Source: CAWULT01 sp963923455 (GTDB taxonomy: Bacteria > Acidobacteriota > Vicinamibacteria > Vicinamibacterales > UBA2999). From it: a stretch of 32,230 nucleotides of DNA. This document shows, piece after piece, positions 7,322 to 15,585 of the stretch. The position numbers and the translations under genes are program-made. The stretch covers positions 1-32,230 of the forward strand of contig CAWULT010000044.1 in assembly GCA_963923455.1 (NCBI GenBank), in the 5' to 3' direction. The notes under the pieces are model-generated. The model had not been told where the DNA came from and did no database searches. It was given only the letters and a program-made list of their open reading frames with translations. Each line of letters opens with the position of its first letter. The first letter of the stretch is position 1.

Positions 7322-10300
7322 CTAGAACGAGAACTTCGTCGCCACCTGGATGATGCGCGGCGCCTGCGACAAGGACGTGACCTTGCCGAAATTGACGTTG
7401 CTCATGTTCGTGATCGGGTTCGAGGGGTTCGCGTGGTTCAGCACGTTGAACGCCTCGATGCGCAGCTGGAACTGCTTCCCGTCCCCAACCCTGAAATTGC
7501 GCGACAGGTTCGCGTCGATGTTCCAGCGACCGGGGCCGAGGAATGCGTCGAGCGGCATCGTGCCGTAGGTGCCTGCCGCCGGGGCCGCGAAGGCCGCCGG
7601 GTTCAGGTACGCGTTGTAGGTCGGGTTCGGCAGGAACGGATCGTCGAGCACCTGGTTCGCGCGCTGCGCGTTCTGGCCGGTCAGCGCCGTGTCCACGCCC
7701 GTCGTCACCGTCAGGTAGCCGCCCGAACGCGCGCTGAGAATCGACGAGATCTGCCAGTCCTTGGTGAGCACGCCCAGCACGCCCGTGCCGCTGTTCGGCG
7801 TCGAATACACCACCGAGCCATTGAAGATGTGGTTGTTGCTGTTGGTGCAGCGCGCGTGATCGCGTTCGCGGTCGCCCGGCACCATGTAGGTGTTGCCCGC
7901 CGTGCCCGGCTCGTAGTTGATCACGTCCGTCATGCAGTACGAGTAGGTGTAGGTGCCCTGCAGCGTGAAGCCCGCCGCGCGGCGGCGCTGCACCTGGAAG
8001 GCCACGGCGTTGTACTCGGCCTGGCCCTCGCTGAGCACGTTGACGATCTGCGCGTAGTACGGCCCCCACGTGGGGTTCGCCAGCGTCAGTTGGCGGCGGG
8101 CGTTCAAGTTGGCCACCGTGGCACCTGGACCGTACACGGCCGGGTTGGCCGAGTCCGTCGTCCAGCCGTTGAACGTCCGGGTGCCGAGGTAGTTCACCGA
8201 GAACGCAAGGTTGGCGCCGGCCTGGCGCTGATAGCTCACGTTCCACTGGTGCACGTTGGTCGCCGGCTGGTCAATCGGGAACGACACGTACTGCCCGCCG
8301 AGGGGGAAGGTCGAGTTCCTGGACAGCACGAACGGCTGAGGGTTGCCACCGGGGTAGGTCGCCCACGGATCCTCCCAGCCGTTCGGCAGGCTGGTGATCG
8401 TCAGCGTGGCGCCAAACGGCGCCATCTGCGGCAGCGACGAGTAGGTCTGCAGGTGCGGCATGTCGAACAGGTGACCGTACGAGGCGCGAATCGACTGGCG
8501 GCCGTCGCCGGCCAGATCCCACGCCACGCTCAGCCGGGGCGAGAAGTTCCACCACTGGTTCTTGGCGATCTTGTTGCCGCCCGGCATGCCGGGGTCTCCC
8601 GGGAACATCAGCCCCGGAGGTGCGTTGGGATACACCGTGCTGCGGACACCGGCGTCGAAGGCCGCGCGATCGAAGTGGGTGATGTGCCCGTCCACTGCGT
8701 AGATCGGCAGGTACGGTTCCCACCGAAGGCCGTAGTTCAGGGTGACGTTCGGCGACACGCGCCAGCTGTCCTGGCCGTAGATGCCGATGTAGTTGGCGCG
8801 GATCGTGTTGCCCGAGATGGTGCCGACGGTGAACTGCGAGGCCCGGCCGAGCATGAAGTCTGCGAGGCCGAGACCCGTCACCTGACCAGAGAAGGTGTTG
8901 TTGCCGACACCGCGGAGGTAGGACGTCGAGTTGTACACCGTCCGGATGTAGTTGGCACCCAAGCCAATCGTGTGCGAGCCCTTCACCGACGTGATGTCGT
9001 CGGCGATCTGGTAGGCCCGGCTCGGGGTGTCGCCCGGCTGGGCCGCGCTCTGGCCCATCGAGAAGCCGCCGGTCACGTTGACCGGGAGCAGACCGGGCCA
9101 CGCCGGGGTCACGGGAATGCCGACGTCCGAGTAGTCCATGACGTCGATGGAGTACTTGTGGTAGTCGCCGCGGTTGGCGGTGACGCGAATCGCGTTGACC
9201 GTGTTGCCCCTCACGAGGGTGTCGCCGAACACGAACGAGTAGAGGCGGTTCCGGACGTTCGTGCTCTTGACCGCGTTGACGTAGTCGCTGTCGCTGGCCG
9301 GAGCATCCTGCTTCTGGAACTGCATGCGCCCGAAGATGGTGTGGTTGCCCGTCAGCGTGTAGTCGACCTTGCCGATGAGCATCTGCTCGTCCTGATTGGT
9401 CGCCTGCGTGTAGAACGCCTTGCCGCAGTCGTCGACCGGCCGTGTCAGGAGTTTCTGGATCTGCAGCGACGCCCGCGAGAAGAGCGCCGGGTCGACCCGG
9501 TTGCCCACGAACGGGGCGCGCAGCGTCAGCGGGGTGGCACGGCACTCCGTCGAGGTCACCTTCGTGAAGTCGCCGGCCAGCATGGCTGGCGTCGGCACGA
9601 ACTCGAAGAGCGAAGTCGGCGTCTGGCGGAGGTTCGTGCCCTGGTAGCCGGCGAAGAAGAACACCTTGTTGCTCACGATCGGACCACCGAGCGTGCCGCC
9701 GTACTGGTTGCGCTTCAGGCCGTCGTTCTGACGTTTGCCGTCGGCGCCGATCGACGCGAACGGGTCGGTCGCGTTCAGGCGGGCGTCGCGATAGAACTCG
9801 AACGCGGTGCCGCTGAACGTGTTGGTGCCCGACCTGGTGATCGCGTTCACGACACCAGCCGAGTGGCGGCCGTACTGCGCCTGCAGCGCGCTCGTCTCGA
9901 CCTTGAACTCCTGCAGCGCCTCGGGGAACGGGAAGGGCTGCGGGGCGTTGTTCATCGGGTCGTTGTGATAGCCGCCGTCGAGCAGGTACGACGAGCCGTT
10001 CGCCAGGCCGCCGGCGATGGCAATCGTCTGCGTGGTGCCGACGCCGCCGCGGATGCCGCTCAGCGTGCCGCTCTGGACGGCGAGGCCCGACAGCAGGATC
10101 AGGTCGGTTGCGTTGCGGCCGTTGAGCGGCAGTTCCTGGACCTTCTGGTTGTCGATCATCTGGCCGATGCCGGGGCTGCGCGTCTCGATGAGCGGCGCCG
10201 CGGCCTCGACCTGCACCGTTTCCGTGAGCTCACCGATGCCGAGGGTGGCGTTCACGGTGGGGCTGCCGCCGACCTGCAGCACGACGCCGGTCTGGACGAA

Positions 10301-10585
10301 CGACTTGAACCCCTGCAGCGCGAACTCGACCTTGTACGGGCCGATGGGCAGGTTCGTCAACAGGTACGCGCCGGTCTCATCGGTGACCGCGGTTCGCACC
10401 TGGCTCGTGGCCGTCTGCGTTGCCGTGACCGTCACACCCGGCAGCACGCCGCCGCCGTCGTCCTTGACCGTGCCACCGAGCGAGGCCGTCGAGACGGCCT
10501 GTGCCGCCGCGAGCCCCGTCAGGCCCGTCCACACGAGCAGCGCCAGGGCGCAGCCTCGCACGTGATTCCAGTACTTCACTGACAT
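7322..10585 (-). CDS. TonB-dependent receptor with carboxypeptidase-regulatory-like domain (Oar-like)
   Basis: The 1087-residue protein starts at an ATG with GGAG nine bases upstream and a typical signal peptide (CALALLVWTGLTGLAAAQA). Residues of about 33-115 are a CarboxypepD_reg-like domain (LGGTVKDDGGGVLPGVTVTA, TDETGAYLLTNLPIGPYKVE). The plug follows (VQVEAAAPLIETRSPGIGQM, LPLNGRNATDLILLSG, the last two being typical of Acidobacteria receptors). The remainder is a large beta-barrel rich in aromatic strands, ending RIIQVATKFSF. Such receptors take up large ligands across the outer membrane using TonB energy; substrate cannot be told. The frame remains open to 10789, but the predicted promoter lies within that extension and supports the later start. 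It has its own promoter and terminator. Confidence 0.93.
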   Translation of the reverse strand: MSVKYWNHVRGCALALLVWTGLTGLAAAQAVSTASLGGTVKDDGGGVLPGVTVTATQTATSQVRTAVTDETGAYLLTNLPIGPYKVEFALQGFKSFVQTGVVLQVGGSPTVNATLGIGELTETVQVEAAAPLIETRSPGIGQMIDNQKVQELPLNGRNATDLILLSGLAVQSGTLSGIRGGVGTTQTIAIAGGLANGSSYLLDGGYHNDPMNNAPQPFPFPEALQEFKVETSALQAQYGRHSAGVVNAITRSGTNTFSGTAFEFYRDARLNATDPFASIGADGKRQNDGLKRNQYGGTLGGPIVSNKVFFFAGYQGTNLRQTPTSLFEFVPTPAMLAGDFTKVTSTECRATPLTLRAPFVGNRVDPALFSRASLQIQKLLTRPVDDCGKAFYTQATNQDEQMLIGKVDYTLTGNHTIFGRMQFQKQDAPASDSDYVNAVKSTNVRNRLYSFVFGDTLVRGNTVNAIRVTANRGDYHKYSIDVMDYSDVGIPVTPAWPGLLPVNVTGGFSMGQSAAQPGDTPSRAYQIADDITSVKGSHTIGLGANYIRTVYNSTSYLRGVGNNTFSGQVTGLGLADFMLGRASQFTVGTISGNTIRANYIGIYGQDSWRVSPNVTLNYGLRWEPYLPIYAVDGHITHFDRAAFDAGVRSTVYPNAPPGLMFPGDPGMPGGNKIAKNQWWNFSPRLSVAWDLAGDGRQSIRASYGHLFDMPHLQTYSSLPQMAPFGATLTITSLPNGWEDPWATYPGGNPQPFVLSRNSTFPLGGQYVSFPIDQPATNVHQWNVSYQRQAGANLAFSVNYLGTRTFNGWTTDSANPAVYGPGATVANLNARRQLTLANPTWGPYYAQIVNVLSEGQAEYNAVAFQVQRRRAAGFTLQGTYTYSYCMTDVINYEPGTAGNTYMVPGDRERDHARCTNSNNHIFNGSVVYSTPNSGTGVLGVLTKDWQISSILSARSGGYLTVTTGVDTALTGQNAQRANQVLDDPFLPNPTYNAYLNPAAFAAPAAGTYGTMPLDAFLGPGRWNIDANLSRNFRVGDGKQFQLRIEAFNVLNHANPSNPITNMSNVNFGKVTSLSQAPRIIQVATKFSF

Positions 10586-10707
10586 CAATCTGATCTCCAC
10601 TCCACCTGACCCGTCCCGGACGACCGCGGCGGTCGTCGTGTGCGCGCCCACCAGCGACGTCAGCACCACGAGGGCGATCAGGAATCCGTCACTCGACGCC
10701 GTTCGGA

Positions 10708-10734
10708 CCCCGCGGAATCGACCAGATTCCGGGG
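10708..10734 (-). promoter_or_regulatory. Hairpin at the 5' end of the receptor mRNA leader
   Basis: On the minus strand CCCCGGAAT (10734-10726) pairs with ATTCCGCGGGG (10718-10708), one base bulged, around a seven-base loop. The predicted transcription start is near 10735, so this hairpin would form the first bases of a roughly 150-base leader. A 5'-terminal hairpin commonly stabilises mRNA; it could also be a protein-binding site. Confidence 0.45.
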
Positions 10735-10741
10735 CTGTCGC

Positions 10742-10770
10742 AGCGTAGGTCCCCCCTGGAGGGCGGTCAA
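10742..10770 (-). promoter_or_regulatory. Sigma70-type promoter of the TonB-dependent receptor
   Basis: The minus strand reads TTGACC (10770-10765), 17 bases, then TACGCT (10747-10742). Both boxes are near consensus and the spacing is ideal. The start point would be near 10735, giving a leader of about 150 bases before the ATG at 10585. Confidence 0.65.
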
Positions 10771-10829
10771 TGTGCCTAAACAGGTGCACGCGTAATGGGG
10801 GGTCATGAAGTGGGGAGGGGGCTGGCGAG

Positions 10830-10852
10830 TAGAATTCCCTGAGGTGTCAGGG
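10830..10852 (+). promoter_or_regulatory. Possible -10 box and small palindrome before the peroxidase gene
   Basis: TAGAAT (10830-10835) resembles a -10 box and would start transcription about 20 bases before the GTG at 10863. The adjoining inverted repeat CCCTGA-GGTG-TCAGGG (10837-10852) would cover the start point and could be an operator. No good -35 is visible, so the promoter reading is weak. Confidence 0.35.
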
Positions 10853-10862
10853 ACGCCGCGGA

Positions 10863-11990
10863 GTGAAACCGGTGCAAAAGGCTGAAGTCGGGGGCGCAGG
10901 TCGGCGTGCGGGAGCCGTGGTGCTCATGGTGGCGGCGGTCGTGTTCGTCACGGCAGGTGGCTGCCAGCGCACCCCGCCATGGGAGGCGGACAACCCCATC
11001 CAGCCGATTCCCGCTGGGCCGCTCGGCAGCAACATCGACCTGAACGCCCTGCCCGCTCCGCCCACGCCCCAACGCGTGCGGCTCGGGCGGTGGCTGTTCT
11101 TCGACACCCGACTCTCGGCCGACGGCACCGTCGCGTGCGCGACGTGCCACCAGCCGGAGCACGCGTTCTCGATGCGCCAGCCGGTGGCCACCGGTATCCG
11201 AGGGCAGAAGGGCCGTCGGAAGTCGCCCACCGTCATCAACCGGGCCGCCACCCTGGCGCCGTACTTCTTCTGGGACGGCCGGGCCTCGTCGCTCGAGATG
11301 CAGGCCCTCGGCCCGGTCGAGAACCCGGTCGAGATGGGCAACACGCACACGGCGATGATCGCGACGCTGTCCCGCGTGCAGGGCTACGCGCCGTATTTCG
11401 CCGAGGCATTCGGGACGCCCGAGATCACCAAGGAGCGGGTGGCTCACGCGATCGCCGACTACGAGCGGACGCGGATGAGCGGCAACTCGCCGTACGATCG
11501 ATGGCGCCGGCTGAAGGATCAGGAGGCCGTGCCGGCCCCGGTCAAGCTCGGCCACGAACTGTTCTTCGGGAAGGCCGGGTGCAGCCAGTGCCACGTCAGC
11601 GGCAACAACTTCACCGACACGATGTTCCACAACATCGGCATCGGCTGGAACCCGGAGACGCAGTCGTTCTCCGACGAGGGCCGCTACGCGGTGACCAAGG
11701 GCGCCCCCGGCACGGGAGCCGTGGACGGGGACCGCGGCGCCTTCAAGACCCCGACGCTGCGCGACGTGGCGCGGCACCCGCCCTACATGCACGACGGGTC
11801 CATCGCGACCCTGCGCGAAGTGGTCGAGTACTACAACCGCGGGGGCAACAAGAATCCCAACCTGGACCCGAAGATGCCGAAGGGGACGCTGGGCCTGACG
11901 CCCGCCGAGGTGGACGCGCTCGTGGCGATGATGGAGGCGCTCGACGGCGAGGGCTACGCCGACATGCCGCCCTCGACGTTCCCGCAGTGA
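10863..11990 (+). CDS. Di-heme cytochrome c peroxidase / MauG-family lipoprotein
   Basis: The 375-residue protein has an N-terminal hydrophobic segment (VVLMVAAVVFVTAGGC) with a probable lipobox Cys at residue 34, so it is likely an outer- or inner-leaflet lipoprotein facing the periplasm. Two c-type heme sites are present: CATCH at 92-96 and CSQCH at 240-244. Family motifs include LGRWLFFDTRLSADGTVACA, FFWDGRASSLEMQALGP and YMHDGSIATLREVVEYYNRGG, the last giving the usual axial-ligand region. Bacterial members reduce hydrogen peroxide with electrons from small cytochromes or modify protein substrates (MauG). The GTG start has only a weak GGA ahead of it; a later ATG at 10926 would shorten the signal. 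It stands alone, divergent from the receptor gene. Confidence 0.92.
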   Translation: MKPVQKAEVGGAGRRAGAVVLMVAAVVFVTAGGCQRTPPWEADNPIQPIPAGPLGSNIDLNALPAPPTPQRVRLGRWLFFDTRLSADGTVACATCHQPEHAFSMRQPVATGIRGQKGRRKSPTVINRAATLAPYFFWDGRASSLEMQALGPVENPVEMGNTHTAMIATLSRVQGYAPYFAEAFGTPEITKERVAHAIADYERTRMSGNSPYDRWRRLKDQEAVPAPVKLGHELFFGKAGCSQCHVSGNNFTDTMFHNIGIGWNPETQSFSDEGRYAVTKGAPGTGAVDGDRGAFKTPTLRDVARHPPYMHDGSIATLREVVEYYNRGGNKNPNLDPKMPKGTLGLTPAEVDALVAMMEALDGEGYADMPPSTFPQ

Positions 11991-11995
11991 GCCGG

Positions 11996-12024
11996 GGGAC
12001 GGGCCTGGCGCGCCGGCCCGTCCC
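11996..12024. terminator. Hairpin between the converging peroxidase and aminopeptidase genes
   Basis: The arms GGGACGGGCC (11996-12005) and GGCCCGTCCC (12015-12024) form a perfect 10-bp stem with a nine-base loop. It lies 5 bases after the plus-strand stop and 32 bases after the minus-strand stop. No T-run follows on either strand, so it is a U-less, possibly bidirectional terminator. Confidence 0.55.
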
Positions 12025-12056
12025 ACACCCGGCCCGTGGCCGCGCGCCCTGCCCGG

Positions 12057-14654
12057 TCAGTGCGTCGCCGCGTTGAGCCAGGGGCCCACCGCCGCTGCCT
12101 GACGCGCGGCCAGGTCCGCGCAGTTCTGAATCTGCTCGATCGACTGGCGCACCGTCCGCTCCGAGGACATCACCGGGTTCTGGTTGAAGAACTGGGTGAC
12201 GTCGGCCGCCTCGGCGGTCGAGCACATGCTGCCGAGCGACGAGATGATCGTCGGGATGCCCTGGAACGTGCCGAGCTTCTGCGTCAGCCTTCCCCAGTTG
12301 GCCTTGGTGAACGCCCACGCGGCCGCCCGGCTGCCGCCGCTCGCGATGAGACGGGCGATCAGCGTGCCCGTGTCCTGGGACCGCGTGTCGTCCGACACGG
12401 CCATCTCCAGCGTGCGCGCCACCAGGGCGGGGTCGCGAAACGCCGTCAGCTGATTCTGGAAGCGGTAGAACTCCTCGGGGTCGGCGGCGAGCGTCGCGGT
12501 CTTCGCCACGTACTGCTCGTAGAGGTCCTTGTCGCCGCTGACGGCCGCGATCTGCAGCACGGTCGTGACGAGGGTGCCGGGCAGCGACGCCGGGTTGGCG
12601 AGGTACCCGCGCGCCAGTTCGCGGGCGCGGGCCTGCACAGCCGTGTCGCCGCCGAGGCCCCCGACCAGGCCGAGCAGCGTCGCGCGGCGCTTGACGCGGT
12701 CGTCCGCATCGCGGATGTCGCCGGGCAGGCCGAGTGCCGCCAGCGCCGGGCCGAACGTCGACCGCACCCAGGCCTGGAATCGTGCCTGGTCGGCCGGGGG
12801 CACCACGTACTCGGCGATGTAGCCGAGCCGGCCGGCGATGGCAGCGGTCACTTCCGGCGTGTCGTCGCGGGCGAAGGCGGCCGCCACGTCGAGGTAGGCG
12901 CCGAGCGGATGCCGTCCGGCGCGCACCATGCGCCACTCGTCGCCGAGCAGTCCGATGCGCTCGGCTGCGGAGAGCGGTGTCGATCCGGAGACGAGCGGCT
13001 TGATGGCCGCCGGATCGTACTCGGTGAAGTAGTACCCCAGGCTGCCCGCGTTGACGAACGTCGCCGCGCAGCCGGGGGCGCGCAGCGTCTGCCGGGGGCG
13101 ATCGAGAATCTGGCACTGCGGCTTGCCGGCGCCGGCCTTGTAGCAGACGGGCAGGGTCCACGTCTGCGGGGCCGGCTCGCCCGAGCCCGGGGCCCCCACG
13201 AAGCGCGCCTGGGTCACGGTGATCTCGGTGGTGGCGCCCTCGCAGCGGGTCCGGGCCGAGAGGACCGGCGCGCCCACCTGATCGACGTAGCTCCGCATGA
13301 TGCGGTCCACGGGCTTGGCGGTCTCCTTCGCCATGACGGTCCAGAAGTCCTCGCCGGCCGCATTGCCGAAGGCGTAACGCTTCAAGTACGCCGTGATGCC
13401 GCGGCGGAAGGCGTCCGGGCCGACGTAGGCCTCGATCATGTTGAGCACGCCGGCGGTCTTCTCGTAGGCGATCGGGTCGAACACCTGGTTGATCTGTTCA
13501 GGGGTCTCCACGCGAGTGCGGATGGCACGGGTCGAGCGGAGCGCGTCGAGGCCAAGGGCCGCCTGCGTTTCGTCGGCGGCGTGGACGTCCATGCGCCACT
13601 CGGGCTTCCACGCGGCGAGCGGCTTGTTGGCGGCCCAGGTGGCGAAGCCCTCGTTCAGCCAGATGTCGTCCCACCACTTCATCGTGACGAGGTCGCCGAA
13701 CCACTGATGGGCGATCTCGTGCGCGATCACCGACGCCACGTTCCGGCGCACGTCGAGCGACGAGCGGGCCGGGTCCACGAGCAGCATGCGCTCGCGGAAC
13801 GTGATGGCGCCGGCATTCTCCATCGCACCGGCCGAGAAGTCGGGGATGCCGACGATGTCCAGCTTGCCGAACGGGTACTTCACGCCGAAGTACGCGTTGA
13901 AGAAGACGAGCTGCTGCTCGGCCGCTTCGAGGGCGTAGGCCGTGAGCCCCTGCTTGTCTGGCGTTGCGCAGATGCGGATGGGGATGCCGTCGGCGCCACC
14001 GGACCGGCAGACGAAGTCGCCGACCAGCATCGCGACCAGGTAGGTCGACATCTTCGGGGTGGTCGCGAAGGTGACCGTATGCGTGCCCGGATCCGGTCCT
14101 GGCACGTCGGACACCTGGCGCCCGTTCGAAATCGCGGTGTCGCCCGTGTCGACCGTCAGCGACACGTCGAAGGTGGCCTTGTAGGCCGGCTCGTCGAACG
14201 ACGGGAACGCGCGGCGGGCGTCGGTCGCCTCCATCTGGGAGACGGCGTAACGGCGGCCGTTGGCCTGGCTGAGGTAGAAGCCGCGCAGCTTGTCGTTGAG
14301 GAGGCCGGTGTAGGTGATGTCGATCGTGGCCGGCCCGGCCGGCACGGCTGCATCGACCCTGAGGGTCGCCGTCTCGGCCGCCGCGTCGGTCGTGACCCGC
14401 GCCGTCTGCGTGCGCCCGCCGGCCGTGACGGTGACGACGCCGAAGGTGATTTCCGCGGCGTGCAGCGCAATCGTCGCCGAGGGCTTCGTCAGCCGGACGC
14501 GGATCGTCTCGCGGCCCTTGAACGTCGCCGTGCGCAAATCGGGCCCGAACCAGAGAGAATAGTGGTCCGGCACGACCGTGTCCGGCAGGCGCTGTGCGGC
14601 GGCCGGGGCCGCGGTCGCCAGAAGGCAGAGCAGGACCCCCAACAGTCTCGTCAT
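12057..14654 (-). CDS. Exported M1-family zinc aminopeptidase
   Basis: The 865-residue protein starts at an ATG directly followed by a signal peptide (LLGVLLCLLATAAPAAAQ). The N-terminal M1 beta-domain (PDHYSLWFGPDLRTATFKGRE) precedes the catalytic core. GAMEN is at 276-280, HEIAH at 312-316 and the third zinc ligand Glu335 lies in WLNEGF, exactly 18 residues on. FDPIAYEKTAGVLNMIE carries the conserved transition-state Tyr. An ERAP1-C-like helical domain makes up the C-terminal part. The enzyme removes N-terminal residues from peptides, here presumably in the periplasm. There is no Shine-Dalgarno sequence, and a -10 box lies seven bases before the ATG, suggesting a nearly leaderless mRNA. Further upstream starts would place non-secretory residues before the signal. 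Confidence 0.95.
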   Translation of the reverse strand: MTRLLGVLLCLLATAAPAAAQRLPDTVVPDHYSLWFGPDLRTATFKGRETIRVRLTKPSATIALHAAEITFGVVTVTAGGRTQTARVTTDAAAETATLRVDAAVPAGPATIDITYTGLLNDKLRGFYLSQANGRRYAVSQMEATDARRAFPSFDEPAYKATFDVSLTVDTGDTAISNGRQVSDVPGPDPGTHTVTFATTPKMSTYLVAMLVGDFVCRSGGADGIPIRICATPDKQGLTAYALEAAEQQLVFFNAYFGVKYPFGKLDIVGIPDFSAGAMENAGAITFRERMLLVDPARSSLDVRRNVASVIAHEIAHQWFGDLVTMKWWDDIWLNEGFATWAANKPLAAWKPEWRMDVHAADETQAALGLDALRSTRAIRTRVETPEQINQVFDPIAYEKTAGVLNMIEAYVGPDAFRRGITAYLKRYAFGNAAGEDFWTVMAKETAKPVDRIMRSYVDQVGAPVLSARTRCEGATTEITVTQARFVGAPGSGEPAPQTWTLPVCYKAGAGKPQCQILDRPRQTLRAPGCAATFVNAGSLGYYFTEYDPAAIKPLVSGSTPLSAAERIGLLGDEWRMVRAGRHPLGAYLDVAAAFARDDTPEVTAAIAGRLGYIAEYVVPPADQARFQAWVRSTFGPALAALGLPGDIRDADDRVKRRATLLGLVGGLGGDTAVQARARELARGYLANPASLPGTLVTTVLQIAAVSGDKDLYEQYVAKTATLAADPEEFYRFQNQLTAFRDPALVARTLEMAVSDDTRSQDTGTLIARLIASGGSRAAAWAFTKANWGRLTQKLGTFQGIPTIISSLGSMCSTAEAADVTQFFNQNPVMSSERTVRQSIEQIQNCADLAARQAAAVGPWLNAATH

Positions 14655-14661
14655 GTCGATC

Positions 14662-14670
14662 ACGATAACA
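14662..14670 (-). promoter_or_regulatory. Extended -10 promoter of the aminopeptidase gene
   Basis: On the minus strand TGT-TATCGT (14670-14662) is an extended -10 element. It ends seven bases before the ATG at 14654, so transcription would begin at or one base before the start codon. No ribosome binding site is seen, which agrees with this. Confidence 0.4.
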
Positions 14671-14730
14671 GAAGGGATCGGCGTGGGACGGACGGTGTGA
14701 CGAGTGGCGTAGGTGCCCCCGGATGGCCCG

Positions 14731-14750
14731 GGTGGCACGGGATTGCCACC
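14731..14750. promoter_or_regulatory. Dyad in the divergent gap between aminopeptidase and lipoprotein genes
   Basis: GGTGGCA-CGGGAT-TGCCACC is a perfect 7-bp inverted repeat with a six-base centre. It sits 77 bases upstream of the aminopeptidase start and 104 bases upstream of the lipoprotein start. It may be an operator. It resembles a sigma54 element but with a spacer one base too short. The rest of this 199-base gap shows nothing else recognisable apart from the minus-strand -10 box. Confidence 0.4.
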
Positions 14751-14853
14751 ATCGAGCATTCGGGGTCAAATCGGGCAGGGTTCTGGCAGCGCAGGGACGT
14801 TCGAACCACCGTGTGAGCACGCCGGGCCACGCGCCTCGCGAGGAGGAATGGCG

Positions 14854-15579
14854 ATGAAGGTGTGGGCGGCAGCAGCACTCGTCGTGACATGTGCGGCATG
14901 TGGCGGAGGCGGCGCGGACGCGCCGGCCGCGGACGCGCCAGCGACCGAGGCGGCGCCGGCGGCGGGGGCCGCGGCGGGCGGCGGCGCAGCGGCCGGGACG
15001 GCCGGCGGCGCGCGGCCGAGCGCGGCCGCACGGCCGGCGGCACCAGTGGTGCGCGAGCGCGAGGTCACGGTGCCGGCGGGCACGGTGCTGCGCGTCGAGC
15101 TCGACTCGGCCGTGGCGTCGGACGAGAGCAAGGTGGAGGACACGGTGCGCGGCAAGCTGCGCCAGGATCTCGAGCTGGACGGCAAGGTCGTGCTCCCCGC
15201 CGGCACCGAGGTCGTCGGCATCGTGACCGACGTCGAGCGCTCGGGCCGCGTGAAGGGACGCGCGCGGCTGGCGATGCGCTTCCGCTCCGTGCGGCACCGG
15301 TCCGAACTGATCGATCTGCAGAGCGATCCGATCGTGCGTCAGGCCGAGGCCACCAAGGGTGAAGACGCCAAGAAGGTCGGTATCGGCGCGGGCGTCGGCG
15401 CCGCGGTCGGCGCGATTGTCGGAGGCGCGAAGGGCGCCGCCAAGGGGGCAGCGATTGGCGCGGGCGCCGGGACGGGCGCCGTGCTCGCGACGCGAGGAGA
15501 GGAAGTGCGCCTCGGCTCGGGCACGCCGCTCAACGTGCGGCTGAGCGCGCCGCTCGTGCTCAGGGTGGAAGTGAAGTAA
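14854..15579 (+). CDS. Glycine-zipper putative lipoprotein
   Basis: An AGGAGG seven bases upstream of the ATG at 14854 decides the start; the ATG at 14848 is too close to it. The 241-residue protein has a short hydrophobic leader with two Cys (VVTCAAC), giving an imperfect lipobox, then about 45 residues of Ala/Pro/Gly-rich linker. Residues of about 65-145 form a beta-rich domain (TVPAGTVLRVELDSAVASD, LPAGTEVVGIVTDVERSGR). A glycine zipper at about 175-215 (VGIGAGVGAAVGAIVGGAKG, IGAGAGTGAVLATRG) could insert into or associate with membrane. The C-terminus has another short beta unit. Similar beta-domain plus Gly-zipper proteins are frequent in Acidobacteria, but no function is known to me. 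It converges on the hydrolase gene six bases downstream. Confidence 0.8.
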   Translation: MKVWAAAALVVTCAACGGGGADAPAADAPATEAAPAAGAAAGGGAAAGTAGGARPSAAARPAAPVVREREVTVPAGTVLRVELDSAVASDESKVEDTVRGKLRQDLELDGKVVLPAGTEVVGIVTDVERSGRVKGRARLAMRFRSVRHRSELIDLQSDPIVRQAEATKGEDAKKVGIGAGVGAAVGAIVGGAKGAAKGAAIGAGAGTGAVLATRGEEVRLGSGTPLNVRLSAPLVLRVEVK

Positions 15580-15585
15580 CGGCCG

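Noticed and set aside
5850..8246. 798-codon open frame on the minus strand running through the tRNA
   Set aside because: It crosses a firm tRNA, the Sel1 gene and part of the receptor gene in another frame, and its residue composition is that of a shadow frame.
7433..10582. 1049-codon open frame on the plus strand
   Set aside because: Antisense shadow of the TonB-dependent receptor; very Arg/Val/Ala-rich without domains, whereas the minus strand has signal peptide, plug and barrel.
14732..14746. Sigma54 promoter reading of TGGCACG...TTGC
   Set aside because: The spacer is one base too short (GG-N9-GC instead of GG-N10-GC), and this spacing is known to be strict.
12036..14816. 926-codon open frame on the plus strand
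   Set aside because: Antisense shadow of the M1 aminopeptidase, whose catalytic motifs on the minus strand are complete.
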